Of a DNA stretch of 64,000 nucleotides, positions 1-8,988 are shown one piece after another; the stretch's first letter is position 1, and each line of letters begins with the position of its first letter. Under the pieces are notes generated by a model. That model searched no databases. It worked only from the letters and a program-made list of their open reading frames with translations, and was not told where the DNA came from. The stretch is from Paenibacillus baekrokdamisoli. Lineage in GTDB: Bacteria > Bacillota > Bacilli > Paenibacillales > Paenibacillaceae. The position numbers and the translations under genes were made by a program. The DNA lies in assembly GCF_003945345.1 (NCBI RefSeq), contig NZ_AP019308.1:2666001-2730000 (forward strand), written 5' to 3'.

Positions 1-356
1 ATCCCTCGTACCGTTCCATTCTCAAGAACTGTGCGCCCAGCAATGCCAATGCGATGACCGCCCGCGATTGTAATGTAGCCTCGACGAAGCTCTTCCTCCA
101 TCGAATATAAGGAATGATTGGTCACTTTCTCGAGCAGCTTGCGGCAGACCTCCGTACTCGGCTTGTACGCTTCTTCCGGTCGGCTGAGAAGGGTGCCTGC
201 CGGGCTGACAAACCAGAAGCCATCCGCTGTACCGATCTCAAGCGGCTTACCCTCACGAATTCTTATTTCCTCAACGCTCGCCTTCACTTGCTCAGGGATA
301 CGCCCCAGAATCACATGAAGCTCGGAAGGCAGCAAGTTCGTAATCGGTATGAGCAT
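1..356 (-). CDS. spoIIIAA: Stage III sporulation protein AA (N-terminal part)
   Basis: The gene reads off the left edge, so only about the first 118 codons are seen. The ATG at 356 has a good ribosome binding site (gaggaaggga). The visible protein starts MLIPITNLLP and contains LYSMEEELRRGYITIAGGHR and GIAGRTV, typical of SpoIIIAA; the Walker motifs of this secretion-ATPase-like protein would lie outside the window. In Bacillus, SpoIIIAA is the ATPase of the SpoIIIA-SpoIIQ channel that links mother cell and forespore after engulfment. The gene follows yqhV on the same strand, as in Bacillus, which supports the call. Confidence 0.93.
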   Translation of the reverse strand, partial: MLIPITNLLPSELHVILGRIPEQVKASVEEIRIREGKPLEIGTADGFWFVSPAGTLLSRPEEAYKPSTEVCRKLLEKVTNHSLYSMEEELRRGYITIAGGHRIGIAGRTVLENGTVRG

Positions 357-496
357 GCGTAATCCCTTCCTCTCGGTATTTGAGTGTGATGTGAATCGCT
401 AGTTTTATAGAGCAGGTCTGTCCATCTTTGATACCAAGTGTATTCAGGGATCAGGCTGAATATGACAATCAACCTTCTCTATTAACTAGACTGAGG

Positions 497-763
497 CTAC
501 TTTTTTATAACACCTATCAGAATACAAGCCACACCTCCTATGACCCATGCAATTTTGCCCATAGACAATTTATCCGACATTCCGACAAGTCCGATTGTTG
601 TTGTTGTTATGAGGATGATGGGTCCCACAAGTGCAAGCGATGAATTGATAAGAAGCGCTTTATCCAGTTGATTAAGCCGCAGCATAAGAAGCGCAGCACA
701 AATTTCAATCGTCCCCGATAGCACCCGCAAAGAAGCCATACTCATCACAAATTTATTCAGCAT
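497..763 (-). CDS. yqhV: YqhV-family small membrane protein (DUF2619)
   Basis: An 88-residue protein of unknown function with about three hydrophobic helices (residues 5-28, 36-60, 68-87). The ATG at 763 is preceded by aggagg at a 7-base distance. Size, hydrophobicity and position directly upstream of spoIIIAA match Bacillus YqhV. It is probably cotranscribed with the spoIIIA genes about 140 bases downstream, which suggests a sporulation link, although this is inferred from neighbourhood only. Confidence 0.82.
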   Translation of the reverse strand: MLNKFVMSMASLRVLSGTIEICAALLMLRLNQLDKALLINSSLALVGPIILITTTTIGLVGMSDKLSMGKIAWVIGGVACILIGVIKK

Positions 764-780
764 ATCGTGTCCTCCTAAAA

Positions 781-980
781 GTTATTGTGTGGCTCTGCCC
801 AATGTGCCGATATCTAGGAGGCACCATTAAGCAATAACTTACTTCGAAAGCATAATCCAAGTTATTGTGTGGCTCTGCCCAAAGTGCCGATATCTATGAG
901 GCACTATTAAGCAATAACTTACCTCGAAAGCATAATCCGAGTTATTGTGTGGCTCTGCCCATGTGCCGATATCTTAGAGG
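781..980. repeat. Tandem 80-bp repeat, about 2.5 copies, with internal inverted repeats
   Basis: Copies begin at 781, 861 and 941, each with gttattgtgtggctctgccc. Within each full copy gttattg at the start pairs with caataac about 50 bases on, and gtgcc pairs with ggcac inside it (in copy 2 the last base differs), so each unit can form a nested stem-loop. The third copy is cut after about 40 bases. The array fills the space between yqhV and comA, which diverge. Bases 981-1138 hold no gene that I can support. Confidence 0.9.
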
Positions 981-1138
981 TCTTTTACAGCTTATGCGGG
1001 CTTGTCTATGATTCATACCGACATTCATAGCGTCAGATGTGGCAATTATGGGCACGCGCCTCCTTTGCCTTGCATATATTGCTCTCGTAAGTGAGATGAC
1101 TTAGGTAATCAAAGAATGACAAAGAGGAGATTGATTCT

Positions 1139-1996
1139 ATGAGATCCATTCCCCGTACAAGTTGGCCGGCAGCTTTGTTCGATCCCAGCGGCCAACGAGG
1201 AATGTCCGCCCGCGCAAGCCTTGAGCAGAGCGCCCACCGGACTACCGGACGCGGACTTACGATGGTTATTGATAAAGGACTAGGACGCCATTCTTTCTCA
1301 GATTTACTAGAGACCGCCGGTGACTATATGGACTGTATTAAGCTCGGCTTTGGAACTGCTCCGCTCTACCCGACCGATCTTTTACTTAGCAAAATCGAAC
1401 TAGCCAAGCGTTATGGCCTCACCGTAATGCCAGGCGGTACATTGTTAGAAACAGCTGTCCAACAGGATATTGTGCCTACTTTTTTCAATACCATTTGCCG
1501 CCTTGGATTCAATGGCGTCGAAATTTCTGATGGCACGATTGAGCTTTCGAGGAGCAAACGAACTGCTCTCATTCAAGAAGGTGTTAAGAACGGACTTCGT
1601 GTTGTAACAGAATATGGCAAGAAGCTGAACGGTTCGTTAATCGATGCTAATTTACTTGCTGTTACAGCTGATGAAGATTGGGCAGCGGGGGCAGAAGTAC
1701 TAATCGTCGAAGCGCGAGAGTCTGGCGTCGGTGTTGGCATATTCGATGAAAAAGGGGATTGCCGCGAGGATGTACTGAATTCCGTAACACGGATGCTTGG
1801 AGACGTCAGTCGCATCATGTGGGAAACGCCTCTAAAGCAGCAGCAGGTATTGCTGCTGCAAACCTTCGGCTCAGATGTGAATCTGGGTAATATCCAGCCT
1901 TCTGATGTGTTGTCATTGGAAACGATGCGAAGAGGATTACGTTCGGACACGTTCCATTTCGGTTCAAAAGCAGCTCCATTTCATTACATGATTTAA
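1139..1996 (+). CDS. comA: Phosphosulfolactate synthase (ComA family)
   Basis: A 285-residue protein of the ComA family, which adds sulfite to phosphoenolpyruvate to give (2R)-phosphosulfolactate. The body shows family features: MVIDKGLG (about residue 42), IKLGFGTAPLY, TVMPGGTLLE, GFNGVEISDGTIEL and VIVEARESG. The ATG at 1139 has gaggaga eight bases upstream. The preceding 40 residues look like an extension beyond the conserved barrel. comB follows 77 bases later on the same strand, giving two successive steps to sulfolactate, a compound abundant in Bacillus spores. Confidence 0.9.
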   Translation: MRSIPRTSWPAALFDPSGQRGMSARASLEQSAHRTTGRGLTMVIDKGLGRHSFSDLLETAGDYMDCIKLGFGTAPLYPTDLLLSKIELAKRYGLTVMPGGTLLETAVQQDIVPTFFNTICRLGFNGVEISDGTIELSRSKRTALIQEGVKNGLRVVTEYGKKLNGSLIDANLLAVTADEDWAAGAEVLIVEARESGVGVGIFDEKGDCREDVLNSVTRMLGDVSRIMWETPLKQQQVLLLQTFGSDVNLGNIQPSDVLSLETMRRGLRSDTFHFGSKAAPFHYMI

Positions 1997-2073
1997 TCGA
2001 ACTTCATGCATGTAGAACCTCCTTCTAGATGAGAGAAAAGTGGCGAGGATTAAGAAAGGAAGTTCGATTTCAA

Positions 2074-2784
2074 ATGGAAATTGTCGTTATTTCCAGCGTC
2101 AATGAAGCACAAGCCGAATGCTTCACCCACCGAACTGCGATCGTCATTGACGTACTCAGAGCTACAAGCACGATGATTACAGCTCTGCAATCTGGAGCCA
2201 GCGGGGTTTATCCAGTGGAAACCGTTTTAGAGGCCCGAACCCTTCAACAAGAGGGTGATCTCCTGGCTGGAGAGAGATTTTGCCGCAAGATTCCTGGGTT
2301 CGACCTTGGGAATTCGCCAGAGGATTTCACCCCCGAAGTGGTCAAGGATCGACGAATCTTGCTAACCACAACCAATGGCACCCGTGCGATTCACAAAGCA
2401 CTGCGCGCTGATAATGTGCTTGCTGGAGCGATCATTAATGCCTCTGCATGTGCGCGTATGGCACTGGAGCTCAAGCGGGATATTGTATTGCTCTGTGCGG
2501 GAAGTCATGACGATTTTGCTCTAGAAGATGGATTATGTGCGGGGTTGTTTATTGATCGGCTGCAAGCATTAAGTGGTATTGCTGTGGAAACAGATGATTT
2601 CGGAGCCGCCATGTTAGGTCTATACAAGAATGCATCCACTCGTATCTTGGAGCCTCTCCATCGCAGCTCTACAGGCAAAAGACTGCTCAAAATGGGCTAT
2701 GGACGTGATATTGAACGATGTGGTCAAATCGATAGCAGCATAATCGTCCCACGAATGCAAGGCGATATGATTGTTCAGGGATGA
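2074..2784 (+). CDS. comB: 2-phosphosulfolactate phosphatase (ComB family)
   Basis: A ComB-family protein of 236 residues that removes phosphate from phosphosulfolactate, the step after ComA. Recognisable features are IVIDVLRATSTM near the N-terminus, LLTTTNGTRAIH in the middle and VLLCAGSHDDFALEDGLCAG. I chose the ATG at 2074 (MEIVVISS) because aaggaag lies upstream of it; an earlier in-frame ATG at 2029 has no binding site. It probably forms an operon with comA. In spore formers the product pathway is mother-cell specific; here that is inferred only from the spoIIIA neighbourhood. Confidence 0.9.
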   Translation: MEIVVISSVNEAQAECFTHRTAIVIDVLRATSTMITALQSGASGVYPVETVLEARTLQQEGDLLAGERFCRKIPGFDLGNSPEDFTPEVVKDRRILLTTTNGTRAIHKALRADNVLAGAIINASACARMALELKRDIVLLCAGSHDDFALEDGLCAGLFIDRLQALSGIAVETDDFGAAMLGLYKNASTRILEPLHRSSTGKRLLKMGYGRDIERCGQIDSSIIVPRMQGDMIVQG

Positions 2785-2882
2785 CATATCCGTAAGGCTT
2801 GTTCCATACATTGAAATATGGACGCCGTGAGCATATTTAGGTATCTAGCGGCGATGCAAGAATTTCGAAGGGGCATACAAGC

Positions 2883-3344
2883 ATGAGCGGGGAAGTTGTG
2901 TTAGTTATCCTGATCATTATTGGACTGATCGGCCGTTCGCCGATTATCTCAACTGCAGCCTGTGTTTTACTCATCGTCAAGCTTATCCATCTGCAAAGGT
3001 TCCTACCGACTATTGAAAGACGTGGACTTGAGCTTGGTTTGTTATTTCTGACTTTCAGCGTCTTAGTCCCCTTCGCATCCGAACGTATACAAACCAAAGA
3101 TATTGTCAGCGCATTAACCTCATGGCCAGGTATATTGGCTATGGTGGGTGGTGGGCTTGCTACCTATGTAAACGGCAGAGGACTAGAGATGCTGAAGCTC
3201 GATCCCCAGCTTATCGTAGGTCTCGTTGTCGGTTCAATCATTGGCATCGTCTTTTTCCGCGGCATCCCCGTTGGCCCACTGATGGCTGCCGGTATCACCG
3301 CAATATTATTCAAGATATTCAGTCTAATTTCTGATCGACTATAA
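2883..3344 (+). CDS. UPF0756 (DUF441) family membrane protein
   Basis: A 153-residue, very hydrophobic protein with four to five predicted membrane helices (residues 3-35, 48-62, 77-95, 108-127, 129-150). Length and motifs such as [17 protein letters not shown] and [12 protein letters not shown] fit the UPF0756 family, whose function is unknown. The ATG at 2883 is preceded by gaagggg. It follows comB by about 100 bases on the same strand and ends before a strong hairpin shared with the convergent lysC gene. Confidence 0.85.
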   Translation: MSGEVVLVILIIIGLIGRSPIISTAACVLLIVKLIHLQRFLPTIERRGLELGLLFLTFSVLVPFASERIQTKDIVSALTSWPGILAMVGGGLATYVNGRGLEMLKLDPQLIVGLVVGSIIGIVFFRGIPVGPLMAAGITAILFKIFSLISDRL

Positions 3345-3400
3345 ACAAGTACGAGAAGCCGCAAGCCCCTCCCTTTCAGACCTCTAGCTTGGCAAAAACA

Positions 3401-3435
3401 ACACAAGGACCGCAGTTTTCCCGCGGTCCTTGTGT
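3401..3435. terminator. Bidirectional terminator between UPF0756 and lysC
   Basis: A perfect 13-bp stem, acacaaggaccgc paired with gcggtccttgtgt around a nine-base loop, lies between the ends of two convergent genes. Confidence 0.8.
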
Positions 3436-3468
3436 CTGTGTAATGAACAAATTATGTTGTTATGATTG

Positions 3469-4722
3469 CTAGCGACGGTCTTGAGGGCCACCGACAAATG
3501 CTTGCTCTGCTGTGTCAAGACCATAAGCAGTATGAAGAGCGCGTACAACTTCGTGCACTGGCTCAGCGGCAATGATACAAGAAAGTCGAATTTCGGAAGT
3601 CGTTACCATCTTGATACTAATACCAAGATTATAAAGGGCCTCGAACATCTTGGCAGCCACTCCTGGATTGCTAACCATGCCTGCTCCCACGATTGAAACC
3701 TTTACTAAATTCTCTTCCGAATTCACTTCTTCGTAAGGAACCTCACTACGGATTCCTTCTACCACGCTAATGGCTTTCTCTTTATCGCCTAAAGAAACGG
3801 TGAAAGCAAAATCAGCTTTACCTTCTTGCACACCGCTCTGAACGATAATATCTACATCGATACCGCTTGATGCTAATGCTCCGAATACTTTAGCGAGCAC
3901 ACCCGGAATATCCTCAACACCCAAAATGCTGATTCTCGCTACATTTTTGTCATAGGCGATGCCGCGAACGACAATCCCTTGCTCCATGACTGCTTCCTCC
4001 TTTACACTCGTTCCCTCGTTTTGCGTGAAGCTTGAACGTACAACTAACGGTACGTTGTAATTCTTGGCATATTCAACTGCGCGCGGATGAAGTACGGCCG
4101 CCCCTAAGTTGGCAAGCTCCAGCATTTCGTCATACGAAATTTCATCTAGCTTGCGAGCGCATTTCACAATACGCGGATCAGTTGAGTAAATACCATCAAC
4201 ATCTGTGTAAATCTCACAAACATCAGCTTTTATAGCTGCAGCTAGTGCGACAGCTGTTGTATCAGATCCACCGCGGCCAAGCGTCGTTATTTCGCCATCT
4301 TCGGTCATTCCTTGGAATCCAGCAATAATAACGGCATTCCCTTCCTCGATCGCATTGATGATACGATCAGGACGAATATCGGTAATACGCGCTTTCCCAT
4401 GTACAGCCTCAGTGCGAATACCAGCCTGCCAGCCCGTAAAGGACATTGCTTTATGACCGATTGAGTGAATCGTCATAGAAAGCAGAGCGACTGAAATTTG
4501 TTCTCCCGTCGTCAGCAGCATATCCATTTCACGTGATGGCGGGCTAAGATTAAGCTGCTTTGATTGGTCGATTAAATCGTCTGTGGTGTCACCCATTGCT
4601 GAAACTACGACAACGACTTGATGGCCAGCCTCTTTATAATCGGCAATCCGTTTTGCGACTCGCTGCATCCGTTCTGTCGAACCGACGGAGCTGCCGCCGA
4701 ACTTCATTACTATCAACGACAA
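3469..4722 (-). CDS. lysC: Aspartate kinase
   Basis: Aspartate kinase, 417 residues, phosphorylates aspartate at the start of lysine, threonine, methionine and diaminopimelate synthesis. The N-terminal kinase domain has VMKFGGSSVGS, TTGEQISVALL and LGRGGSDTTAVALAAA; two C-terminal ACT domains (about residues 265-335 and 345-405) carry the allosteric site. The start is probably TTG at 4722, with gggag upstream; no lysine riboswitch was seen in the leader. It is a single-function enzyme, with no homoserine dehydrogenase fused. Which amino acid inhibits it cannot be read from the sequence. Confidence 0.95.
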   Translation of the reverse strand: MSLIVMKFGGSSVGSTERMQRVAKRIADYKEAGHQVVVVVSAMGDTTDDLIDQSKQLNLSPPSREMDMLLTTGEQISVALLSMTIHSIGHKAMSFTGWQAGIRTEAVHGKARITDIRPDRIINAIEEGNAVIIAGFQGMTEDGEITTLGRGGSDTTAVALAAAIKADVCEIYTDVDGIYSTDPRIVKCARKLDEISYDEMLELANLGAAVLHPRAVEYAKNYNVPLVVRSSFTQNEGTSVKEEAVMEQGIVVRGIAYDKNVARISILGVEDIPGVLAKVFGALASSGIDVDIIVQSGVQEGKADFAFTVSLGDKEKAISVVEGIRSEVPYEEVNSEENLVKVSIVGAGMVSNPGVAAKMFEALYNLGISIKMVTTSEIRLSCIIAAEPVHEVVRALHTAYGLDTAEQAFVGGPQDRR

Positions 4723-4818
4723 CGCAGATCCACTCCCAAATTGTTCTATTTCTTATCCACAAAATAATGAATCATCCAAAATAAGATTATAGCATAGAAG
4801 TAAGGCTTTGGGTATGAC

Positions 4819-4853
4819 AAAAGCCGCCCGGCGCAAGGACCTGACGGCTTTTT
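4819..4853. terminator. Terminator downstream of efp
   Basis: aaaagccg pairs with cggcttttt. Read on the minus strand it lies about 130 bases beyond the efp stop codon, past a copy of the dispersed repeat, and just before the lysC promoter region's opposite side. Confidence 0.65.
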
Positions 4854-4875
4854 CGATAATCACTATAACTAGATC

Positions 4876-4972
4876 AAGAAGAAACGGCTAACGCCGTCCT
4901 TGGCGGTGAAGCTAGTTTCTTCCCTCTGAAATATAAGTAAAGTATGGAGAAAACATATACTGTCTTATATTT
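4876..4972. repeat. Dispersed structured repeat, copy A
   Basis: About 97 bases that recur at 19759-19857 and 41922-42017. It begins aagaagaaac, has a GC-rich first part closed by gaaac/gtttc, then an AT-rich hairpin whose stem is aaatataag paired with cttatattt. It lies between efp and lysC. Confidence 0.9.
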
Positions 4973-4982
4973 GAACAAAGGA

Positions 4983-5540
4983 TTAAGCACGGGAAATGTA
5001 TTTACCCTCACGCGTGTCAATCAGAAGAACGTCACCTTCATTAATGAATAATGGAACTTGTACCGTGTGGCCCGTTTCAACTGTTGCACTCTTCGTTGCG
5101 CCAGTTGCCGTATTGCCCTTGATTCCAGGTTCTGTTTCAACAACTTTCAAATCCACACTGTTAGGCAGCGTAATACCAATGATCTCTGTATTGTAGCTAG
5201 CAATGTTAACAGTCATGTTTTCTTTAAGGAAGTTGATTTCCCATTCCAGTTGTTTTTTATCAAGTGTAAATTGGTCGAAAGTTTCGTTATCCATGAAGGA
5301 ATACTCGGAGCCAGAGTTATACAAGTACTGAACAGCCCGGTTCTCAATGATAGCACGGCCAATTGACTCTCCAGCACGGAAAGTTCTTTCAACTGTATTG
5401 CCATTACGCAAGTTCTTCAATTTGGAACGAACGAATGCCGCGCCTTTACCTGGCTTAACATGCTGAAACTCGATTACTGTGAAAATATCGCCTTCTACCT
5501 CGACGGTAAGACCTGTTTTAAAATCATTAACTGAAACCAC
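4983..5540 (-). CDS. efp: Translation elongation factor P
   Basis: EF-P binds ribosomes stalled at consecutive prolines. The start is most likely the GTG at 5540, giving 185 residues, the usual family length ([10 protein letters not shown]); aggagg lies six bases upstream, and the longer open frame back to 5570 has no such signal. The loop that is post-translationally modified in many bacteria is [10 protein letters not shown], with Lys32 in the position modified in Bacillus. Three beta-barrel domains follow, ending with [19 protein letters not shown]. It is downstream of a Xaa-Pro peptidase gene, a common pairing. Confidence 0.96.
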   Translation of the reverse strand: MVSVNDFKTGLTVEVEGDIFTVIEFQHVKPGKGAAFVRSKLKNLRNGNTVERTFRAGESIGRAIIENRAVQYLYNSGSEYSFMDNETFDQFTLDKKQLEWEINFLKENMTVNIASYNTEIIGITLPNSVDLKVVETEPGIKGNTATGATKSATVETGHTVQVPLFINEGDVLLIDTREGKYISRA

Positions 5541-5604
5541 TGAAAACCCTCCTAAAGTTGTACGAAGCACAATACTTCGTAAGCGTTGAACTTATATAAA
5601 ACAC

Positions 5605-6678
5605 TCATTCCAAGATGAATAATGCCTTGGGTGATGAGGTTAATAACGAATTTCCACCTGCTGTAATCACAATGTCATCCTCAATTCGAACGCCACCAAA
5701 GCCTGGGAGATAGATACCTGGTTCCACGGTTACAACCATTCCAGGCTCAAGGACAGTCTCACCTGTCTTCGAAAGTCTTGGGTTCTCATGAATTTCCATA
5801 CCTAAGCCGTGGCCTGTACCATGTCCGAAGTTATCTCCGTAGCCATAACGAGTAATGATATCGCGTGCTACCGCATCGGCTTCACGGCCAGTCATTCCCG
5901 GTTTAACAGCGGCAAGTGTAGCAAGCTGAGCTTCTAATACGATCTCATAAATTTCACGATGCTTATCCGTTGGTTTACCAACAACGATTGTTCTCGTAAT
6001 ATCCGAGCAGTAACCTTTGTAGTAAGCGCCAAAATCTAGCTTCACAAATTCATTGCTACCTATAATTCGATCGCTGGCTACACCATGCGGCAATGCCGAG
6101 CGTTCCCCAGAAGCGACTATTGTTTCAAAGGAAGACGATGTCGCTCCTTTGCTGCGCATATAGAACTCCATCTCTAGCGCGACTTCACGTTCACTAAGCC
6201 CTGGTCTAATAAATCCAAGGATATGATTATACGTTTCATCAGCAAGTTTAGCGGCATCACGCATAATAGCGAGCTCCGCATCATCCTTGATCATCCGCAG
6301 CTGTTCCACAATACCAGAAACTGGTTGAAGCTGAATCTCTCCTAACGCGATCTTCCAAGCAGCGTATTCACTAAATACGACATGCTCCTGCTCGAAGCCT
6401 AATTGGGTTACACCTGCAGCTGCTGAGAGCTCCTTAACGGTATCGATCCATTTGACTCCATGCTCGATAACGGTAAAATCAACCGCTTGCTGTGGAGCTT
6501 GGGTCATATAGCGAAAATCTGTTAGCAGCCAGCTGTGATCAGCTGTTATTAGCAATACACCTGCAGAACCTGTAAATCCGCTTAAATACCGACGATTGAC
6601 CGGATTTGTAATAAGAAGCGCATCTAGGCCAAGCTCCTGCAGCTTCTCTTTGACCCCGATTAAATTAGTGTTTGTCAT
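5605..6678 (-). CDS. yqhT: Xaa-Pro aminopeptidase, M24 family (YqhT/PepP-like)
   Basis: A cytosolic metallopeptidase of about 357 residues that removes an N-terminal residue next to proline. The N-terminal creatinase-like domain (to about residue 125) contains NRRYLSGFTGSAG. The catalytic pita-bread domain has the metal ligands in KLDFGAYYKGYCSDITRT, NFGHGTGHGLGMEIHE, TVEPGIYL and GGVRIEDD. I chose the ATG at 6678 because aaaggaag lies seven bases upstream; an earlier ATG at 6699 lacks one. It lies between aroQ and efp on the same strand, as in Bacillus. Confidence 0.93.
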   Translation of the reverse strand: MTNTNLIGVKEKLQELGLDALLITNPVNRRYLSGFTGSAGVLLITADHSWLLTDFRYMTQAPQQAVDFTVIEHGVKWIDTVKELSAAAGVTQLGFEQEHVVFSEYAAWKIALGEIQLQPVSGIVEQLRMIKDDAELAIMRDAAKLADETYNHILGFIRPGLSEREVALEMEFYMRSKGATSSSFETIVASGERSALPHGVASDRIIGSNEFVKLDFGAYYKGYCSDITRTIVVGKPTDKHREIYEIVLEAQLATLAAVKPGMTGREADAVARDIITRYGYGDNFGHGTGHGLGMEIHENPRLSKTGETVLEPGMVVTVEPGIYLPGFGGVRIEDDIVITAGGNSLLTSSPKALFILE

Positions 6679-6736
6679 GGTTAAACTTCCTTTCACCATG
6701 CCGCTTCCATAGGGTCTGAACGGTTTATGTACGGCC

Positions 6737-7177
6737 CTATTGCGACTTTAGATGATCTACAAGCGCTTGTAAGCCAAGCAAATAGCTCTGCGCGCCGAAA
6801 CCAGCAATTTGTCCCACTGCTATAGGCGCGATGACGGATAGATGACGGAATGCTTCTCGCTTATGAATGTTCGATAAATGCACCTCAACAACCGGCAGCC
6901 CTACTCCGCTAATTCCATCACGAAGTGCGTAACTATAATGCGTAAGTGCTCCTGGATTAATTAAGATCCCATCAACCTTTCCATAAGCCTCTTGAACGCG
7001 GTCAATAAGAGCGCCCTCATGATTCGATTGAAAGAATAATAGTTCCACACCGAGTGTCTCTGCTTTTTCACGCAAAAGCAATTCTATGTCCGTTAGCGTT
7101 GTTGAACCATATACAGCTGGTTCCCGGATTCCAAGCATATTTAAGTTTGGTCCGTTTACTACAAGTATCGTTGTCAT
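6737..7177 (-). CDS. aroQ: Type II 3-dehydroquinate dehydratase
   Basis: Converts 3-dehydroquinate to 3-dehydroshikimate in aromatic amino acid synthesis. From the ATG at 7177 (gggaggg just upstream) the protein has 146 residues, normal for the dodecameric type II enzyme. It begins with [19 protein letters not shown], including the catalytic Tyr23 and Arg18, and has the conserved [14 protein letters not shown] and [15 protein letters not shown] segments. It is followed by the M24 peptidase gene about 60 bases on, probably in one transcript. Confidence 0.95.
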   Translation of the reverse strand: MTTILVVNGPNLNMLGIREPAVYGSTTLTDIELLLREKAETLGVELLFFQSNHEGALIDRVQEAYGKVDGILINPGALTHYSYALRDGISGVGLPVVEVHLSNIHKREAFRHLSVIAPIAVGQIAGFGAQSYLLGLQALVDHLKSQ

Positions 7178-7273
7178 GGAATCCCTCCCGCCGCATAGAT
7201 CAATTGCCATTTTACCACAAAGACCCTCGCTTTGAGAAGTGTCGTCCATGACGAAAGAGAGGAGTGCCCCTGC

Positions 7274-7798
7274 TTAGTTCGCTCCAATTGGTTCACGTGA
7301 TACTTCATCCGTAAATTCAAAGGCTATCGTATACCCAATAAATAACCCCCAAACGGTAAAAACCGCTAGTTCCGTAACGATCGAATCCCAGTCAAGTTTA
7401 TAAATCGGCTTCGTTATAGCCATGATTGGACCAATCCAGGCAAATAGAATGACCCACCAAATCATACCGTACCCAATACCAGCCCTAGGTCCTGAGAATC
7501 GTCCCAATAAAAGCTTATAGAGCAGAGCGGCAATAATCGAGAAAATAATGAAGCAGCCGATACCCACCACATTCCCCCAGCCTGTTTTAAGAAAAGCAAG
7601 ACGAAAGAAAGGATCCGCCATAAACGCTGGAAGTACCTTTGTAAATTGCATGGCGTGCAGTAACCAACGCAGCAGACCCCAAATTAATCCGGCAAAGAAT
7701 CCTGTCTTTACACAAAACCAGAAGCTATTCGTTCGATGCTCCTGCCGCTTCTTCGGATGAGAGGTATATCTTTTTAGTTTGCTGTGATCGGATTGCAT
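7274..7798 (-). CDS. yqhR: YqhR-family membrane protein
   Basis: A 174-residue protein with a basic N-terminus and four predicted membrane helices (about residues 28-48, 73-95, 107-127, 143-160). It matches the place and size of Bacillus YqhR, directly upstream of aroQ (YqhS). The function is unknown. It is divergent from yqhQ, with 196 bases between the two starts that should hold both promoters. Confidence 0.8.
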   Translation of the reverse strand: MQSDHSKLKRYTSHPKKRQEHRTNSFWFCVKTGFFAGLIWGLLRWLLHAMQFTKVLPAFMADPFFRLAFLKTGWGNVVGIGCFIIFSIIAALLYKLLLGRFSGPRAGIGYGMIWWVILFAWIGPIMAITKPIYKLDWDSIVTELAVFTVWGLFIGYTIAFEFTDEVSREPIGAN

Positions 7799-7994
7799 AA
7801 GTATCCTCCATTAGTTGCACAAGTAGATTAATCTGTACAGGTTAGTATGCACAAATCAACTAGCAGTAAACGGTGAAGGGGCGATTTTTGGTCATGGATC
7901 CCGCGTGCAATCAGTAACAGAATCAAGTACAATAAATAAGAAGCTTCTAACTAAATGAGACATGATATGTCAAACTAAAGGATGGTGATTCGCC

Positions 7995-8951
7995 TTGTCA
8001 CAGGATTCGCGTAACATTTATGGCGGACAAGCTGTCATAGAAGGTGTCATGTTTGCAGGCAAACATGCTAACGTCACAGCTGTGCGTCGCAAGAACAATG
8101 AAATTATGTTTTATGAAGTACCACGCACAACTAAGCCTTGGTTGCAAAAACTTAAAAAAATACCGCTTCTGCGCGGTATCGTAGCCATATTGGAATCAAG
8201 TGCCAAAGGCTCACAGCATTTGAACTTTTCATTAGAATCCTATGCTGAAGACGAGCTCGAGGGAGAGCAGGACGAGGCTAAGCTGGCTAAAGCCAAGAAA
8301 GCCGAAGAGAAAAAAGGCTGGAGCTTAAGCATGATTGTTGGTGTAGCGGTAGCAGGTATCCTCTCCTTTATCGTAGGGAAATTAGTTTTTACCGTCGTAC
8401 CAGCAGCCGTAGAACAGTTGCTCTTTGGACATGCATTCTCGAATATAATAGTACACAACCTGATTGAAGGCGTTATCAAGATCCTGTTCCTGCTCTCATA
8501 CTTGTACATTATTTCGTTAACACCGCTTATTAAACGGCTGTTCCAATACCACGGAGCTGAACATAAAGTAATAAGTGCCTACGAAGCTGGTGTTGAGCTT
8601 ACCGTTGCGAATGTCCAACGTTATACTCGCCTCCATTATCGCTGTGGAAGCAGCTTTATTGTTTTTTCCGTGCTCGTCGGCATTATCGTCTACTCTTTCT
8701 TTCACTGGGACTCCATGTGGGAGCGAATCTATTTACGGGTACTGCTTCTTCCAGTTGTACTAGGTGCATCTTATGAAGCGCTTCGTTTCACGAATGCACT
8801 GCGTGATACACCGGTGCTCCGTTTCCTAGGTTACCCTGGATTGTGGCTGCAGAAGCTTACTACCAAAGAGCCGAATGACGAGCAGGTTGCCGTATCCATT
8901 GCATCCTTTAACCGTATGCTTGAGCTCGATCGTCAAGTCGCCAAAGCGTAA
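7995..8951 (+). CDS. yqhQ: YqhQ-family membrane protein (DUF1385)
   Basis: A 318-residue protein of the DUF1385 family, unknown function. It begins IYGGQAVIEGVMFAGKH, the family hallmark, and has a charged linker (about residues 78-108) followed by four hydrophobic helices. YHGAEHKVISAYE and YRCGSSFIVFS are other conserved pieces. The start is TTG at 7995 after aaggatggtg. The divergent partner is yqhR, as in Bacillus. Confidence 0.88.
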   Translation: MSQDSRNIYGGQAVIEGVMFAGKHANVTAVRRKNNEIMFYEVPRTTKPWLQKLKKIPLLRGIVAILESSAKGSQHLNFSLESYAEDELEGEQDEAKLAKAKKAEEKKGWSLSMIVGVAVAGILSFIVGKLVFTVVPAAVEQLLFGHAFSNIIVHNLIEGVIKILFLLSYLYIISLTPLIKRLFQYHGAEHKVISAYEAGVELTVANVQRYTRLHYRCGSSFIVFSVLVGIIVYSFFHWDSMWERIYLRVLLLPVVLGASYEALRFTNALRDTPVLRFLGYPGLWLQKLTTKEPNDEQVAVSIASFNRMLELDRQVAKA

Positions 8952-8988
8952 CGTAGTATTCTAAGTTCGGAAAGAAAGGGTGAAGGTT

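Noticed and set aside
781..980. Possible CRISPR array
   Set aside because: Whole 80-base units repeat without unique spacers, and there are no cas genes.
4876..4972. Possible riboswitch in front of lysC or efp
   Set aside because: The same element occurs downstream of unrelated genes at 19759 and 41922, always after a stop codon, so it is a dispersed repeat.
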